DNA from: Aureibaculum flavum
GTDB lineage: Bacteria > Bacteroidota > Bacteroidia > Flavobacteriales > Flavobacteriaceae
Assembly (NCBI RefSeq): GCF_016406085.1
Contig: NZ_JAEHFJ010000001.1
Location: 496,001 to 560,000, forward strand
Reading direction: 5' to 3'
Length of the DNA: 64,000 nt
Shown: piece after piece, positions 9,347 through 18,072 of the stretch
Position numbering within the stretch: the stretch's first letter is position 1
How the letters are laid out: every line of letters starts with the position of its first letter
Notes under the pieces: generated by a model
What the model was told of the DNA's origin: nothing
What the model saw: only the letters and a program-made list of their open reading frames with translations
Databases searched by the model: none
Made by a program: the position numbers and the translations under genes

Positions 9347-9354
9347 TAATTTTG
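9347..9354 (+). promoter_or_regulatory. Promoter -7 box (TAATTTTG) next to the start codon
   Basis: TAATTTTG matches the Bacteroidota -7 consensus TAnnTTTG and ends five bases before the ATG at 9360. Transcription would begin at or within two bases of the start codon. No clear TTG -33 element at the usual spacing, so the box is only a candidate. Confidence 0.45.
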
Positions 9355-9359
9355 CATTT

Positions 9360-9668
9360 ATGTTTGAAAAACTAAAAAAACGTTGGAACTTAACTTCTAA
9401 CCTACAAGTAATTGCCATATTAGTTGTATTCTCAATTACAGGTTATACCTCGCTAATAATTGCAAAACCCATTTTGGAATTTGTAGGGTTGCCTCAAGCA
9501 ACTACAAATCCTTGGATCTATAGACCATTACGTATACTACTTATATTTCCATTTTACCAAGTACTGATATTAATTTATGGGTGGTTATTTGGGCAGTTTG
9601 AATTTTTCTGGAATTTTGAGAAGAAAATGTTAAGCCGAATAGGATTCAAACGATTTATTAAGCCATAA
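9360..9668 (+). CDS. Small membrane protein, probably DUF6787 family
   Basis: The 102-residue protein has a basic N-terminus (LKKRW), then two membrane helices (about 15-37 and 60-85), a Pro/Trp turn between them (TTNPWIYRPLRI) and a C-terminal FGQFEFFWNFEKK motif. The overall pattern resembles DUF6787 proteins, which are widespread in Flavobacteriaceae and sometimes mis-annotated as diacylglyceryl transferases; I see no catalytic motif supporting that. Likely inner membrane; function unknown. Convergent with the DUF2853 gene. Confidence 0.65.
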   Translation: MFEKLKKRWNLTSNLQVIAILVVFSITGYTSLIIAKPILEFVGLPQATTNPWIYRPLRILLIFPFYQVLILIYGWLFGQFEFFWNFEKKMLSRIGFKRFIKP

Positions 9669-9695
9669 AAAAAGAGCTACTAAAAGTAACTCTTT
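9665..9695 (-). terminator. Rho-independent terminator of the DUF2853 gene
   Basis: Imperfect 11-bp stem AAAGAGCTACT (9671-9681) / AGTAACTCTTT (9685-9695), with one mismatch and a three-base loop. On the minus strand it is followed by seven T. It lies 24 bp past the stop of the DUF2853 gene and overlaps the end of the convergent gene. Confidence 0.8.
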
Positions 9696-9718
9696 GGTAT
9701 GTAGTGTGTTTTTAAATA

Positions 9719-10054
9719 CTATTTACCCAATTCTTTTTGAACCATATAGTAAAAAGCAACTCTATTTTTTTGTTTAATACCAGACATTTTCTCTGCTACT
9801 TTCTTAACCGCTGCTTCACCTTTTTCCTTATCATCAACACCCAATTTTTTTACAACAAAATTCTTTCTTACCGTTTCCAATTCTTTTGGATCCGTACCCG
9901 ATACTAAAATAGCATCTTTATTACTTACTATTAATCTCATTCTACTTACTAAATCATCCACTAATGCTGTGTCAATTTTTGACACTCCTGATTCTTTTAA
10001 TTGAGACTCTGCTTTTTCTTTTAATTTAGCTAATTTTTCTGCTAATTCACTCAT
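9719..10054 (-). CDS. DUF2853 family protein
   Basis: Small charged helical protein (111 residues) of the DUF2853 family, uncharacterised but widely conserved in Bacteroidota. Family features: a Lys/Glu-rich N-terminal helix (MSELAEKLAKLKEKAESQLK), the central VDDLVSRMRLIVSNKDAILVSGTD segment and the C-terminal NRVAFYYMVQKELGK. Cytosolic, no membrane segments. Single gene with its own terminator. Confidence 0.88.
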   Translation of the reverse strand: MSELAEKLAKLKEKAESQLKESGVSKIDTALVDDLVSRMRLIVSNKDAILVSGTDPKELETVRKNFVVKKLGVDDKEKGEAAVKKVAEKMSGIKQKNRVAFYYMVQKELGK

Positions 10055-10164
10055 GATACATGTTTTTTGGTTATTAAATTGTTCTTTGTTAAAACAAAAC
10101 GAAATTGCACTTTACAATTCGCTTACTAAGTTAAAAAAAATAATGTTAATTAAATAATAAATTC

Positions 10165-10485
10165 TTAAACATTACCTTTTTTAATTACATATTTGTAAAT
10201 CCAGGTTAAGGTAAATGTTGGAATAAAATCTAAGCCTGGCACTATTTCTTCTATAAAAGAAACCATACCTCCAATTTTACCTACAGCTCCTTTATACATC
10301 TTAAAAACTAATAGTGCTGATATTGGTGCCCAAATAACATCGCTAAATTCGCCAATTCCTGGAATAGCAAATGAAAGCATCCCTACTGCATCAAATAAAA
10401 TACTTAAGGCTAACAATCCAAACTTACTTGTTGGATTAATTTTATGGGGTATTGGTTCTATAATTTCTGGTTCTATGGTATTCAT
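10165..10485 (-). CDS. Hypothetical small membrane protein
   Basis: Unrecognised 106-residue protein. A proline-rich polar N-terminus (IEPEIIEPIPHKINP) is followed by two closely spaced hydrophobic segments (about 22-42 and 47-62) and a C-terminal amphipathic stretch with Pro-Gly turns and an aromatic end (FTLTWIYKYVIKKGN). Probably inner membrane. It stands alone between DUF2853 and folE. Confidence 0.7.
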   Translation of the reverse strand: MNTIEPEIIEPIPHKINPTSKFGLLALSILFDAVGMLSFAIPGIGEFSDVIWAPISALLVFKMYKGAVGKIGGMVSFIEEIVPGLDFIPTFTLTWIYKYVIKKGNV

Positions 10486-10674
10486 GTTTATTTTTATTTA
10501 CTATTAGTATAGCAATAAAAATGCCAAAAACACTTGGCAACCTTTAATTGTAGTATGTTTCTTGTATTTCGACTGGAAACAATCTGAGATTTCTTATTTA
10601 ATTTACATAACAATAGAGTCTCATTTATTTTCTCTTTGCATCTCGATTTCTATGGTCTTATTCTATGTTAGATA

Positions 10675-11271
10675 TTACGACAATTTAGCACTAATCAATT
10701 TCAGAAACTCATTTCTCGTTTCATTGTTTTTAAAAGTACCTCTAAAAGCTGAAGTTGTGGTTACTGAATTTTGTTTTTGAACGCCACGCATCATCATACA
10801 CATGTGTGAAGCTTCAATAACAACGGCAACCCCTTGAGGCCTTAGCACATTATTAATTGCATTTACAATTTGATCGGTCAATCGTTCTTGCACCTGCAAA
10901 CGTCTCGAAAAAATATCTACAACACGCGGTAATTTACTCAACCCTACAATTTTTCCATTAGGGATATACGCAATATGAGCTTTACCAAAAAATGGTAAAA
11001 TATGATGCTCACATAAAGAATACAGTTCAATATCTTTGACAATTACCATTTCAGAATAATCTTCATTAAACAAAGCTGATTTCAAAACTTCTTCCGCATC
11101 CATACCGTAACCTGAGGTTAAAAACTGCATGGCTTTTGAGGCTCTTTCCGGAGTTTTCAACAAACCTTCTCTATCTATATCTTCACCAATACTTTCTATA
11201 ATAGAATGATACTTGTCTTTGATATCTTCAGTTACTTTAATATTGTATTCTTCAAATTTCTTATAAGGCAT
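10675..11271 (-). CDS. folE: GTP cyclohydrolase I
   Basis: Converts GTP to 7,8-dihydroneopterin triphosphate, the first step of tetrahydrofolate synthesis. The 198 residues include the zinc/active-site motif [10 protein letters not shown] (Cys and two His), the GLSKLPR nucleotide-binding segment, QERLT, and the second zinc Cys in SHMCMMMRG. Length is normal for the homodecameric type I enzyme. The promoter region contains TACCTTTA on the minus strand (near 11299-11306), seven of eight to the -7 consensus. Confidence 0.97.
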   Translation of the reverse strand: MPYKKFEEYNIKVTEDIKDKYHSIIESIGEDIDREGLLKTPERASKAMQFLTSGYGMDAEEVLKSALFNEDYSEMVIVKDIELYSLCEHHILPFFGKAHIAYIPNGKIVGLSKLPRVVDIFSRRLQVQERLTDQIVNAINNVLRPQGVAVVIEASHMCMMMRGVQKQNSVTTTSAFRGTFKNNETRNEFLKLISAKLS

Positions 11272-11395
11272 AAATTATATTTTTTTTAATAACTAAAGGT
11301 ATGCATAATTAAATGATTGAAAAACTAAAAGCATAAAAAATTCTATCATAAAATGTTATAAATAAATTGGCTTTAATGGTAAACATAAAGTCCGT

Positions 11396-11439
11396 AAAAA
11401 AAGAAAGATTTGCCAAAAACGAATTTCGACAAATCTTTC
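11396..11439 (-). terminator. Rho-independent terminator of msrA
   Basis: Perfect 10-bp stem GAAAGATTTG (11403-11412) / CAAATCTTTC (11430-11439). On the minus strand it is followed by a T-run from the A-tract at 11396-11402. It lies 22 bp after the msrA stop codon. Confidence 0.85.
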
Positions 11440-11461
11440 AAACCAAAAATCAACCAACTCT

Positions 11462-12118
11462 TTAACTTTTTTTAAGCTTCTCTTTATATTGCTTTTTAAA
11501 TTTTTCTAACTTCGGGTTAATAACCGCTCTACAATACCCTTGGGTTTTATTATTGTTGTAATAATTTTGATGATAATCTTCTGCGGGATAATAATTATTC
11601 AACGCAGTTATTTCTGTTACAATAGCATCATCAAAGATATTTTCTTTCTCCATGGCTGCAATCATCGCTTCTGCAGTTTTCTTCTGCTCCTCATTATGAT
11701 AAAAAATAGCGGATCGATATTGTGTACCAACATCTGCTCCTTGCCTATTCAATGTTGTTGGATCGTGTGTACTAAAAAACACTTCTAACAATTCCGTGAA
11801 TGAAATCACCTTTGGGTCAAAAACGACACGAAGTACTTCGGCATGACCTGTAGTACCTGAACTTACTTCTTTATAAGTAGGATTCTTCACTTCACCACCA
11901 GCATATGCAGATTCAACTTTACTTACACCTTCTAATTGCTGAAAAATAGCTTCTGTACACCAAAAACATCCATTACCAAATGTTGCCAATTCATTACCAT
12001 CACCTACCTCTTGAGTAATAGCAACTTTGGTATCTTTACTATTCTCTTCAGCTTTCAAATTACAAGAAAAAAGACTTATCGTTAATATCAAAAAAACACT
12101 TTTATGAATCATATTCAT
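11462..12118 (-). CDS. msrA: Peptide-methionine (S)-S-oxide reductase, lipoprotein form
   Basis: Repairs methionine-(S)-sulfoxide in proteins. The catalytic motif GCFWCTEAIF is intact, as are the Asp/Tyr region (DPTTLNRQGADVGTQYRS) and a C-terminal Cys (QGYCRAVI) suited to disulfide resolution. An N-terminal hydrophobic stretch ending LFSC (a lipobox) predicts export and lipid anchoring in the periplasm. I chose the ATG giving MNMIHKSV because it yields a short basic n-region; ATGs at 12142 and 12112 are alternatives. Only the MsrA domain is present, with no MsrB fusion. Confidence 0.93.
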   Translation of the reverse strand: MNMIHKSVFLILTISLFSCNLKAEENSKDTKVAITQEVGDGNELATFGNGCFWCTEAIFQQLEGVSKVESAYAGGEVKNPTYKEVSSGTTGHAEVLRVVFDPKVISFTELLEVFFSTHDPTTLNRQGADVGTQYRSAIFYHNEEQKKTAEAMIAAMEKENIFDDAIVTEITALNNYYPAEDYHQNYYNNNKTQGYCRAVINPKLEKFKKQYKEKLKKS

Positions 12119-12178
12119 TATTTTATAGGTAAGACGAAGCATGAGTTATAATATTACAGACTTAAGAAAACTTTAACA

Positions 12179-13525
12179 TTAGTCTCTTCCAATCAATTGA
12201 TTTGGAAATTGCACTAAACTTTCCGCACCGTTTTTTCCAATACTAGCAACACCAAATAAGTAATTATCAATCACTATATTCTTTAATGCATATGCTGTTA
12301 CTTTACCTATAAACCGACTGTATTGCCATTGTGGCGAAGTAGTATCTCGCCAATATATTTTATAACCTATTAAGTGATCATCTTTAACTTCATCCCATTG
12401 TAATTGAGTTGAGGGTTGCACAACTCCACCAATTTTAACATTTTTAGGTGCCAACGGAGCAGATGCCAATGAAGCTAAAGTCAACGCATTAACAGCCGTT
12501 AATTTAGAAGCATAATCAAAATTAACAGCTTCTAATACATCACCATATTTAATTCCATTTTCCGTACGGATATCTTGATGCTGTTGATTATAATTTTCAT
12601 GTGTTTCCATTATACGAACACCTGTAAAACCAGCATCATTAAAGGGTCTATGATGTCCACCTCTTCCAAATCTATCCAATCTATAAATCATAATAGCATC
12701 TAAATTTGTCATATAATCGTCTGTAATCTTATCAATATACCGTGCCAACTGCCGTGATGGCCCATCTACCTCACCACCATAATACCGCATAGCAGCTCTT
12801 TGTTTATCTGTGGTGGCCATAGAAATTGCTTCTGAAAAGACGCGAAAAGTACTGTTATCAATTACACCATCAATACCTTTTATATTGCCAATCATATCAT
12901 TATTTATTACCCCTACAATATTCCATCCTTCTTCTTTAGCAACTTTAGCCATGTATTGTCCACCAAATAAACCTTGCTCTTCACCTGAAAGTCCCACATA
13001 AATAATAGATACTGGAAATTTATATGCACTCAACACTCTGGCTGCTTCTATAGTTCCCGCCATTCCTGAGGCATTATCATTAGCTCCAGGCGAATCTGAT
13101 GTGAAATTATTAGCATCTGAAACACGAGAATCAATATCTCCCGACATAATTACATAGCTGTTAGGATATTTTGTACCTCTTTGAGTGGCCAATACGTTTA
13201 CAACATAGGTATCTTTAACAATTCGTCTATTATCTTTTGGCACTAAGTTACGTTGATAACTAACCTCTAAACAATCGTCACATGCTTTAGATATGTTATC
13301 AAACTCTGACTTTATCCAACGTCTGGCGGCACCAATGCCTCTTGTTTTTGAAACTGTATCTGACAACGTATGCCGTGTTCCAAAATTGACAAGCGTTCGC
13401 ACATCTTTTTCAATGCGGTCAGCTGAAGGAGCGGTAGCAATTTCTGTTAATATTTTTGAAACATCGCTTTGAGCAGATGCTATTGTTGTACATGCGATTA
13501 GGATAAGTGTAACTAGTGTTTTCAT
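12179..13525 (-). CDS. Secreted M28-family metallopeptidase with fibronectin-like tail
   Basis: Exported zinc aminopeptidase-like protein: signal peptide 1-18 (cleavage after IASA), an M28 catalytic domain (about 90-350) and an FN3-like beta domain (about 355-445). Visible zinc-site elements are GANDNASG (bridging Asp), SGEEQG (catalytic Glu and ligand), NNDMIGN (Asp) and a late THENYNQQHQD (His). The first ligand, usually the His of an HxD pair, is Asp here (MSGDIDS). Two Cys in a CDDC cluster near residue 82 may form a disulfide. Probably periplasmic or surface-associated peptide degradation. Confidence 0.85.
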   Translation of the reverse strand: MKTLVTLILIACTTIASAQSDVSKILTEIATAPSADRIEKDVRTLVNFGTRHTLSDTVSKTRGIGAARRWIKSEFDNISKACDDCLEVSYQRNLVPKDNRRIVKDTYVVNVLATQRGTKYPNSYVIMSGDIDSRVSDANNFTSDSPGANDNASGMAGTIEAARVLSAYKFPVSIIYVGLSGEEQGLFGGQYMAKVAKEEGWNIVGVINNDMIGNIKGIDGVIDNSTFRVFSEAISMATTDKQRAAMRYYGGEVDGPSRQLARYIDKITDDYMTNLDAIMIYRLDRFGRGGHHRPFNDAGFTGVRIMETHENYNQQHQDIRTENGIKYGDVLEAVNFDYASKLTAVNALTLASLASAPLAPKNVKIGGVVQPSTQLQWDEVKDDHLIGYKIYWRDTTSPQWQYSRFIGKVTAYALKNIVIDNYLFGVASIGKNGAESLVQFPNQLIGRD

Positions 13526-13697
13526 TTTTTTTATTATTTCAGTGTTATAGCGACGCGATGCCTCACGTTTTTATGCCAGATTTAAATTATTTCAATTGAT
13601 CATCATCATCCATTTGAATGGACTTTTTCAAATAATGCAACTACATATTCAATAGTTCAATTATTTCACTATTTTCGTAAAAATAATTTAAAATACT

Positions 13698-14189
13698 ATG
13701 AAAAAGATACTTATAGTTTGTTTTCTATTAACATCTGCGTACATATTTTCTCAAAATGACGATAAACCTAAATTTTGGGGCAATGTTCAATTTGGTGGTG
13801 GTTTAGGATTAAATTTCAGTAATAATTATACAACCCTCTCTATTTCACCAAGTGCTATTTACAACTTTAACCAATATGTTGCAGCTGGCCCTGGATTGAG
13901 TTATTTATACTCTAAATACAGAGACGTCAAATCGAACGTATATGGTGCAGGACTCATAACTTTAATTAACCCGATACCAAATTTACAATTTTCAGTAGAG
14001 TACGAGCATTTGTTTGTAACCCAAAAAATAGCCTTTGATAAAACAAATTTTGACTATCCATCACTATATTTGGGTGGAGCTTACCGTATGGGTAACTTTT
14101 CTGCAGGACTACGTTTTGACGTTTTATACGATAGCGATAAGACTATTTATTCTTCAGCCGTTTCTCCAATTTTTAGATTTTATTTTTAA
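13698..14189 (+). CDS. Small outer-membrane beta-barrel protein
   Basis: 163-residue exported protein: signal peptide of about 18 residues ending in IFSQ, then alternating amphipathic strands rich in Gly, Tyr and Phe (FGGGLGLNFS, GPGLSYLYSKY, FSAGLRFDVLYDSD) and a C-terminal FRFYF whose last Phe is the usual outer-membrane insertion signal. Likely an eight-stranded barrel. Relatives are sometimes labelled alpha-ketoglutarate decarboxylase, which nothing in this sequence supports. A -7-like TATTTTCG lies about 20 bp upstream of the ATG. Confidence 0.75.
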   Translation: MKKILIVCFLLTSAYIFSQNDDKPKFWGNVQFGGGLGLNFSNNYTTLSISPSAIYNFNQYVAAGPGLSYLYSKYRDVKSNVYGAGLITLINPIPNLQFSVEYEHLFVTQKIAFDKTNFDYPSLYLGGAYRMGNFSAGLRFDVLYDSDKTIYSSAVSPIFRFYF

Positions 14190-14238
14190 ACATATTGCAA
14201 ACAGACATGATGCTTATTAACTGACTGGTACTTCATTA

Positions 14239-15255
14239 TTATTTTTGCAATACCTGTACTACATGTTCAACCATTTCATCAGTAATATCCAAATGAAATA
14301 CCATTCGCAATTTACCTTGTCCCATTCCAGTAATTAAAATATTTTCTTCTGCTAATTTATTTACAAAATCAGTATCATCAATATCATCATTGGTATAAAA
14401 TATAACAATATTAGTTTCTACAGGTTCTACTTTTTTGATATCGTTGGAAGCCTCAAGAGCAGCTCCAACCTTTTTTGCATTATTATGATCTTCCACTAAA
14501 CGATCTACATGATTATCTAAGGCATAGATTCCTGCCGCTGCTAAATAACCAATTTGACGCATGCCACCTCCCATTGTTTTTCTATAACGCAAGGCTTTTT
14601 TAATATGTTCATTTGAACCTAAAAGCAATGACCCTACAGGACACCCTAACCCTTTTGATAAGCAAATAGAAATGGTATCAAACATAACTCCGTATTGTTG
14701 CGGCCGTTCCTTTTTAGCAATCAATGCATTGTACAATCGTGCTCCATCTAAATGCAACGCCAAGTCTTGTTGTTGACAAACCTGTTTAATTTTTTTAAGC
14801 TCTTTTAGATTCCAACAGGCACCACCGGCTTTATTCGCTGTGTTTTCTATGGTTACCAATGTTGTAATTGCTTGGTGAATATCTTCACGGTTACTCACTT
14901 TCTCCATGAGCTGCTCGGCAGTAAACATACCTCTATCACCATCAATTAAATTGCAAGACACTCCGGAATTAAAAGATACCCCACCACCTTCATAATTATA
15001 AACATGGCTCCACTTATCGCAAATAAGCTGTTCACCAGGTTGGGTATGTATTTTAACAGCCACTTGATTTGCCATTGTTCCTGATGGAAAAAACAAAGCA
15101 GCTTCCATTCCAAAAAGTCTTGCTATTTTTTCTTGTAGGTGATTTACAGTTGGATCAGCGTTAAACACATCATCCCCAACCTCAGCGTTAAACATGGCTT
15201 TTAACATTCCTTCAGTTGGTTTAGTAACTGTATCTGATAATAGGTTTATAGTCAT
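14239..15255 (-). CDS. ltaE: Low-specificity L-threonine aldolase
   Basis: PLP-dependent enzyme that cleaves L-threonine or L-allo-threonine to glycine and acetaldehyde. The 338 residues show the family start (LLSDTVTKPT), the FPSGTMANQ PLP-phosphate loop, HLDGAR (168-173) contacting the cofactor, and the Schiff-base Lys201 in SICLSKGLGCPVGS. It is convergent with the barrel gene (49 bp apart) and appears monocistronic. Confidence 0.93.
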   Translation of the reverse strand: MTINLLSDTVTKPTEGMLKAMFNAEVGDDVFNADPTVNHLQEKIARLFGMEAALFFPSGTMANQVAVKIHTQPGEQLICDKWSHVYNYEGGGVSFNSGVSCNLIDGDRGMFTAEQLMEKVSNREDIHQAITTLVTIENTANKAGGACWNLKELKKIKQVCQQQDLALHLDGARLYNALIAKKERPQQYGVMFDTISICLSKGLGCPVGSLLLGSNEHIKKALRYRKTMGGGMRQIGYLAAAGIYALDNHVDRLVEDHNNAKKVGAALEASNDIKKVEPVETNIVIFYTNDDIDDTDFVNKLAEENILITGMGQGKLRMVFHLDITDEMVEHVVQVLQK

Positions 15256-15388
15256 TATATTTATTTGATATTAGAATAATTGAACACAAAACACTCCTAA
15301 AGTCCACTCAAAGAGACAATATTTAATATTTTGGCGATATATTATTTTCTTTTCTATACGCTCCAAGTAATTACAAATTCGAGATAAT

Positions 15389-17788
15389 CTACTCCATTCC
15401 AATAGGTGAACCATCAGGAATTTTAGGAGCTTCTGTTTTTTTATAATTTGTTGGATTTTTTTTAAATTTTTCGATATTATTTACGAACTCTATGTTTATC
15501 ATTTTTTGCAGTTCGGTTGTTTTTGAAGAGTTCAACCAACTTTCAAGCTCATTAAGCTTTGCATTAACGATGGCATTTACTTGCAGATAATTATCTTCAT
15601 ATGCAGCTAATGCAAATAGCTGATTCAGTACTTGTGCATTCACTATATTTTGCAACTCTCGATGATATGTATTTTCATGTTGTTTCTTAAAGGTCTCTTT
15701 TATCACTGCATCAATTACCTCAATAAGTCCCAATTGCGAAGCGTCTAAACTTTTATGCTGCACTAAACGTGAAGCTCTTTGTGGATGGAATAAAAAGCTC
15801 AGGGTCATTTCTGAAGCGGTTTCTACGGCTCCAAAAGGATCAAAAGCTACCCCATTTTTACTTTTAAAAGATTCTCTACTTCTACCATACCCCATGGCTC
15901 TCGGTGGAAATAAATCCAATACCTTTTCGGGAATTGCAAGGTTTTCTACTGCTAATGTTTTTAATAAATTATCTAAAGCTTTACGTTCAATAGCCCCACT
16001 TACTCTTTTCACTATTTGAGAATTACCACCCTTTACAGCATAACTATAATCCAATCCACCAATCATTTTAGCAGTGGCTTCAGTTTGATAACGATGGAAA
16101 AAATACAAGGGTACAAAAACATCTTCCAGCACAGAATAAGGTTCGCTTGATTTTATATTATCCTTAGAAAAATTAGCAATTGCCTTCTTTCTAATTTTCA
16201 ATACCTCTAGCAATTCATTGGCTGGATCAGATCCATTATCCCACAAATGAGCATAGCCATGTGCACTACCTGCCGGTCTTGCATCTTGATCAGAAATATA
16301 TCGCATTCCATTCATAAATGCATTATTTAATAGCTGCGGCAGCATATCCTCTTCTTTTTGTCCGTTAGGAAAATCCTGATACGAATAGGCAACGGTAACT
16401 TTATCCCATTCGCCAATACCAACAGCATAGGCATCTGAAAAATCTATCGTTCCTTCTGTTAATTTAAGTTGAGGATGTGGATAGTCCATTACCGAACCTC
16501 TATTTTTTGTACTGGCGGCAAAATTATGAGCAAAACCAATGGTGTGCCCCACTTCATGAGCTGCCAATTGACGAATTCTTGCCAAAGCCATTTCCAAGGC
16601 AAAATTATCATCGCTATTATTCGTAGCATATGGAGCTTGCAAGGCCTGTGCAATCAAAAAATCCTGACGAATACGTAAAGAACCTAAACTTACATGACCT
16701 TTTAAAATCTCTCCCGTTCTAGGGTCAGAAATACTACCTCCATAACTCCAACCACGTGTAGAACGATGTACCCATTGAATTACATTATATCTTAAATCTA
16801 ATGGATCAGCACCTTCAGGAAGCATTTTAACCTGAAAAGCATTTTTATAACCAATGGCTTCAAAAGCCTCATTCCACCAACTCGCACCTTCTAACAAAGC
16901 CGACCGAACAGGTTCTGGAGCTCCACGATCCAAATAATAAACAATAGGTTCTTTAGCTTCACTTATGGTAGCATTCGGATCTTTCTTTTCTAATCGGTGA
17001 CGGTAAATAAATCGTTTTACAATTGATTCATTTACAGGGGTCGCATAATCCATATAACTCATCGGATAAGAACCTGAACGGGGATCGTACTTTCTCGTTT
17101 TATAATCACTATCTGGCAACTCAACAAATGAATGATGTTGCCCCACTGTAACTGACGACGCATCTGGCGTAACACTTCTTATATTATACCCCTTAGCACT
17201 CCCCTTAAAAGTTAGCATTACATCAAATTCCACGTTCTTCCGAAATGCCTTAGTACGCTCCAGATTAAAAGCACTGCGACTTTTATCTAAACTGTAACTC
17301 CCTTGATCATTTCGCTGTAATCTATTAGCAACCCCATGAGCATCTCGCATTAAGAAATCAGTTGCATCTACCAAATAACGCTTCTTTTTTTCTTCCTTAA
17401 TCACAAATCCATATAACACTGATTTTGCAAAAGCCTCTTCTATCGACTTTCGTTCATCCTCATTCTCTGTGATAGCCCGATATGATAAATTGGGTTGAAT
17501 TAATAAAATTTTATTACCGGCTTTTTTAAATTTCACCACCACACCATCACCCAATTGCCCTCTATCTAAACCAATATCGTTTGAACCTAAACCTTCAGAC
17601 AAAGCGTTTACATAGAGAAATTCTGTATCTAACTTATCAATTTCTAGATAGATTTTATCTTCACCTTCGTCATAATAGAAATTCACATAGCCTTCGTATT
17701 TGGTTACACTCTTACTATCTTTAAAGAATTGAGCATACCCTAATTGAAAAATTAAGAAAAACAGTAAGGCTAAAGTTGATTTTTTCAT
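15389..17788 (-). CDS. Large secreted zinc-dependent metalloprotease (DUF5117/DUF5118 type)
   Basis: Exported 799-residue metzincin-like protease: signal peptide about 1-19 (ending GYAQ), N-terminal DUF5118/DUF5117 region, and the zinc motif HEVGHTIGFAH with His411, Glu412, His415 and His421, followed by the downstream SVMDYP turn (a Met-turn equivalent). The C-terminal part is helical. Length and motif spacing match the Bacteroidota zinc-dependent metalloprotease family (also called DUF4953). Probably periplasmic or outer-membrane associated; substrate unknown. Confidence 0.9.
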   Translation of the reverse strand: MKKSTLALLFFLIFQLGYAQFFKDSKSVTKYEGYVNFYYDEGEDKIYLEIDKLDTEFLYVNALSEGLGSNDIGLDRGQLGDGVVVKFKKAGNKILLIQPNLSYRAITENEDERKSIEEAFAKSVLYGFVIKEEKKKRYLVDATDFLMRDAHGVANRLQRNDQGSYSLDKSRSAFNLERTKAFRKNVEFDVMLTFKGSAKGYNIRSVTPDASSVTVGQHHSFVELPDSDYKTRKYDPRSGSYPMSYMDYATPVNESIVKRFIYRHRLEKKDPNATISEAKEPIVYYLDRGAPEPVRSALLEGASWWNEAFEAIGYKNAFQVKMLPEGADPLDLRYNVIQWVHRSTRGWSYGGSISDPRTGEILKGHVSLGSLRIRQDFLIAQALQAPYATNNSDDNFALEMALARIRQLAAHEVGHTIGFAHNFAASTKNRGSVMDYPHPQLKLTEGTIDFSDAYAVGIGEWDKVTVAYSYQDFPNGQKEEDMLPQLLNNAFMNGMRYISDQDARPAGSAHGYAHLWDNGSDPANELLEVLKIRKKAIANFSKDNIKSSEPYSVLEDVFVPLYFFHRYQTEATAKMIGGLDYSYAVKGGNSQIVKRVSGAIERKALDNLLKTLAVENLAIPEKVLDLFPPRAMGYGRSRESFKSKNGVAFDPFGAVETASEMTLSFLFHPQRASRLVQHKSLDASQLGLIEVIDAVIKETFKKQHENTYHRELQNIVNAQVLNQLFALAAYEDNYLQVNAIVNAKLNELESWLNSSKTTELQKMINIEFVNNIEKFKKNPTNYKKTEAPKIPDGSPIGME

Positions 17789-17976
17789 AGGTTAGATATT
17801 TTGGTTAAAACTACTAATTTAAATACACAAATTCAACCTGCTTAAATTATCTAATCTCATTTTTTAGTTTAATTTTGTCATAAAGGAATTTTTTGATAAG
17901 TCTAAAATGCGGTATAAGTTTAAATAAGTTACATTGGAGTCTATACTATTTTTACGTTAACAATTCCTTTATTTTA

Positions 17977-18034
17977 CCTCACCCAGAACTTCAAAAAAAT
18001 AAGTTCTGACCTCTCCCAAGGAGAGGTGAATTTG
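17977..18034. repeat. Dispersed palindromic repeat (family R, copy R1)
   Basis: Two consecutive perfect hairpins upstream of prfB: AGAACTT / AAGTTCT (17985-17991, 18001-18007) and ACCTCTCC-CAA-GGAGAGGT (18009-18027), introduced by CCTCACCC. The two-hairpin layout with a terminal CCTC/GAGG stem matches the copies at 57641, 59621 and 61878. It sits in the 284-bp gap between the divergent metalloprotease and prfB and could act as a terminator-like structure or affect the prfB leader. Confidence 0.6.
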
Positions 18035-18072
18035 AATCCCTTAAACAAATATCTGGGAATATTTTATAGAGT

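Noticed and set aside
10562-10780. 72-codon plus-strand frame before folE
   Set aside because: Its second half is antisense to the conserved C-terminus of folE, and no start context or family supports it.
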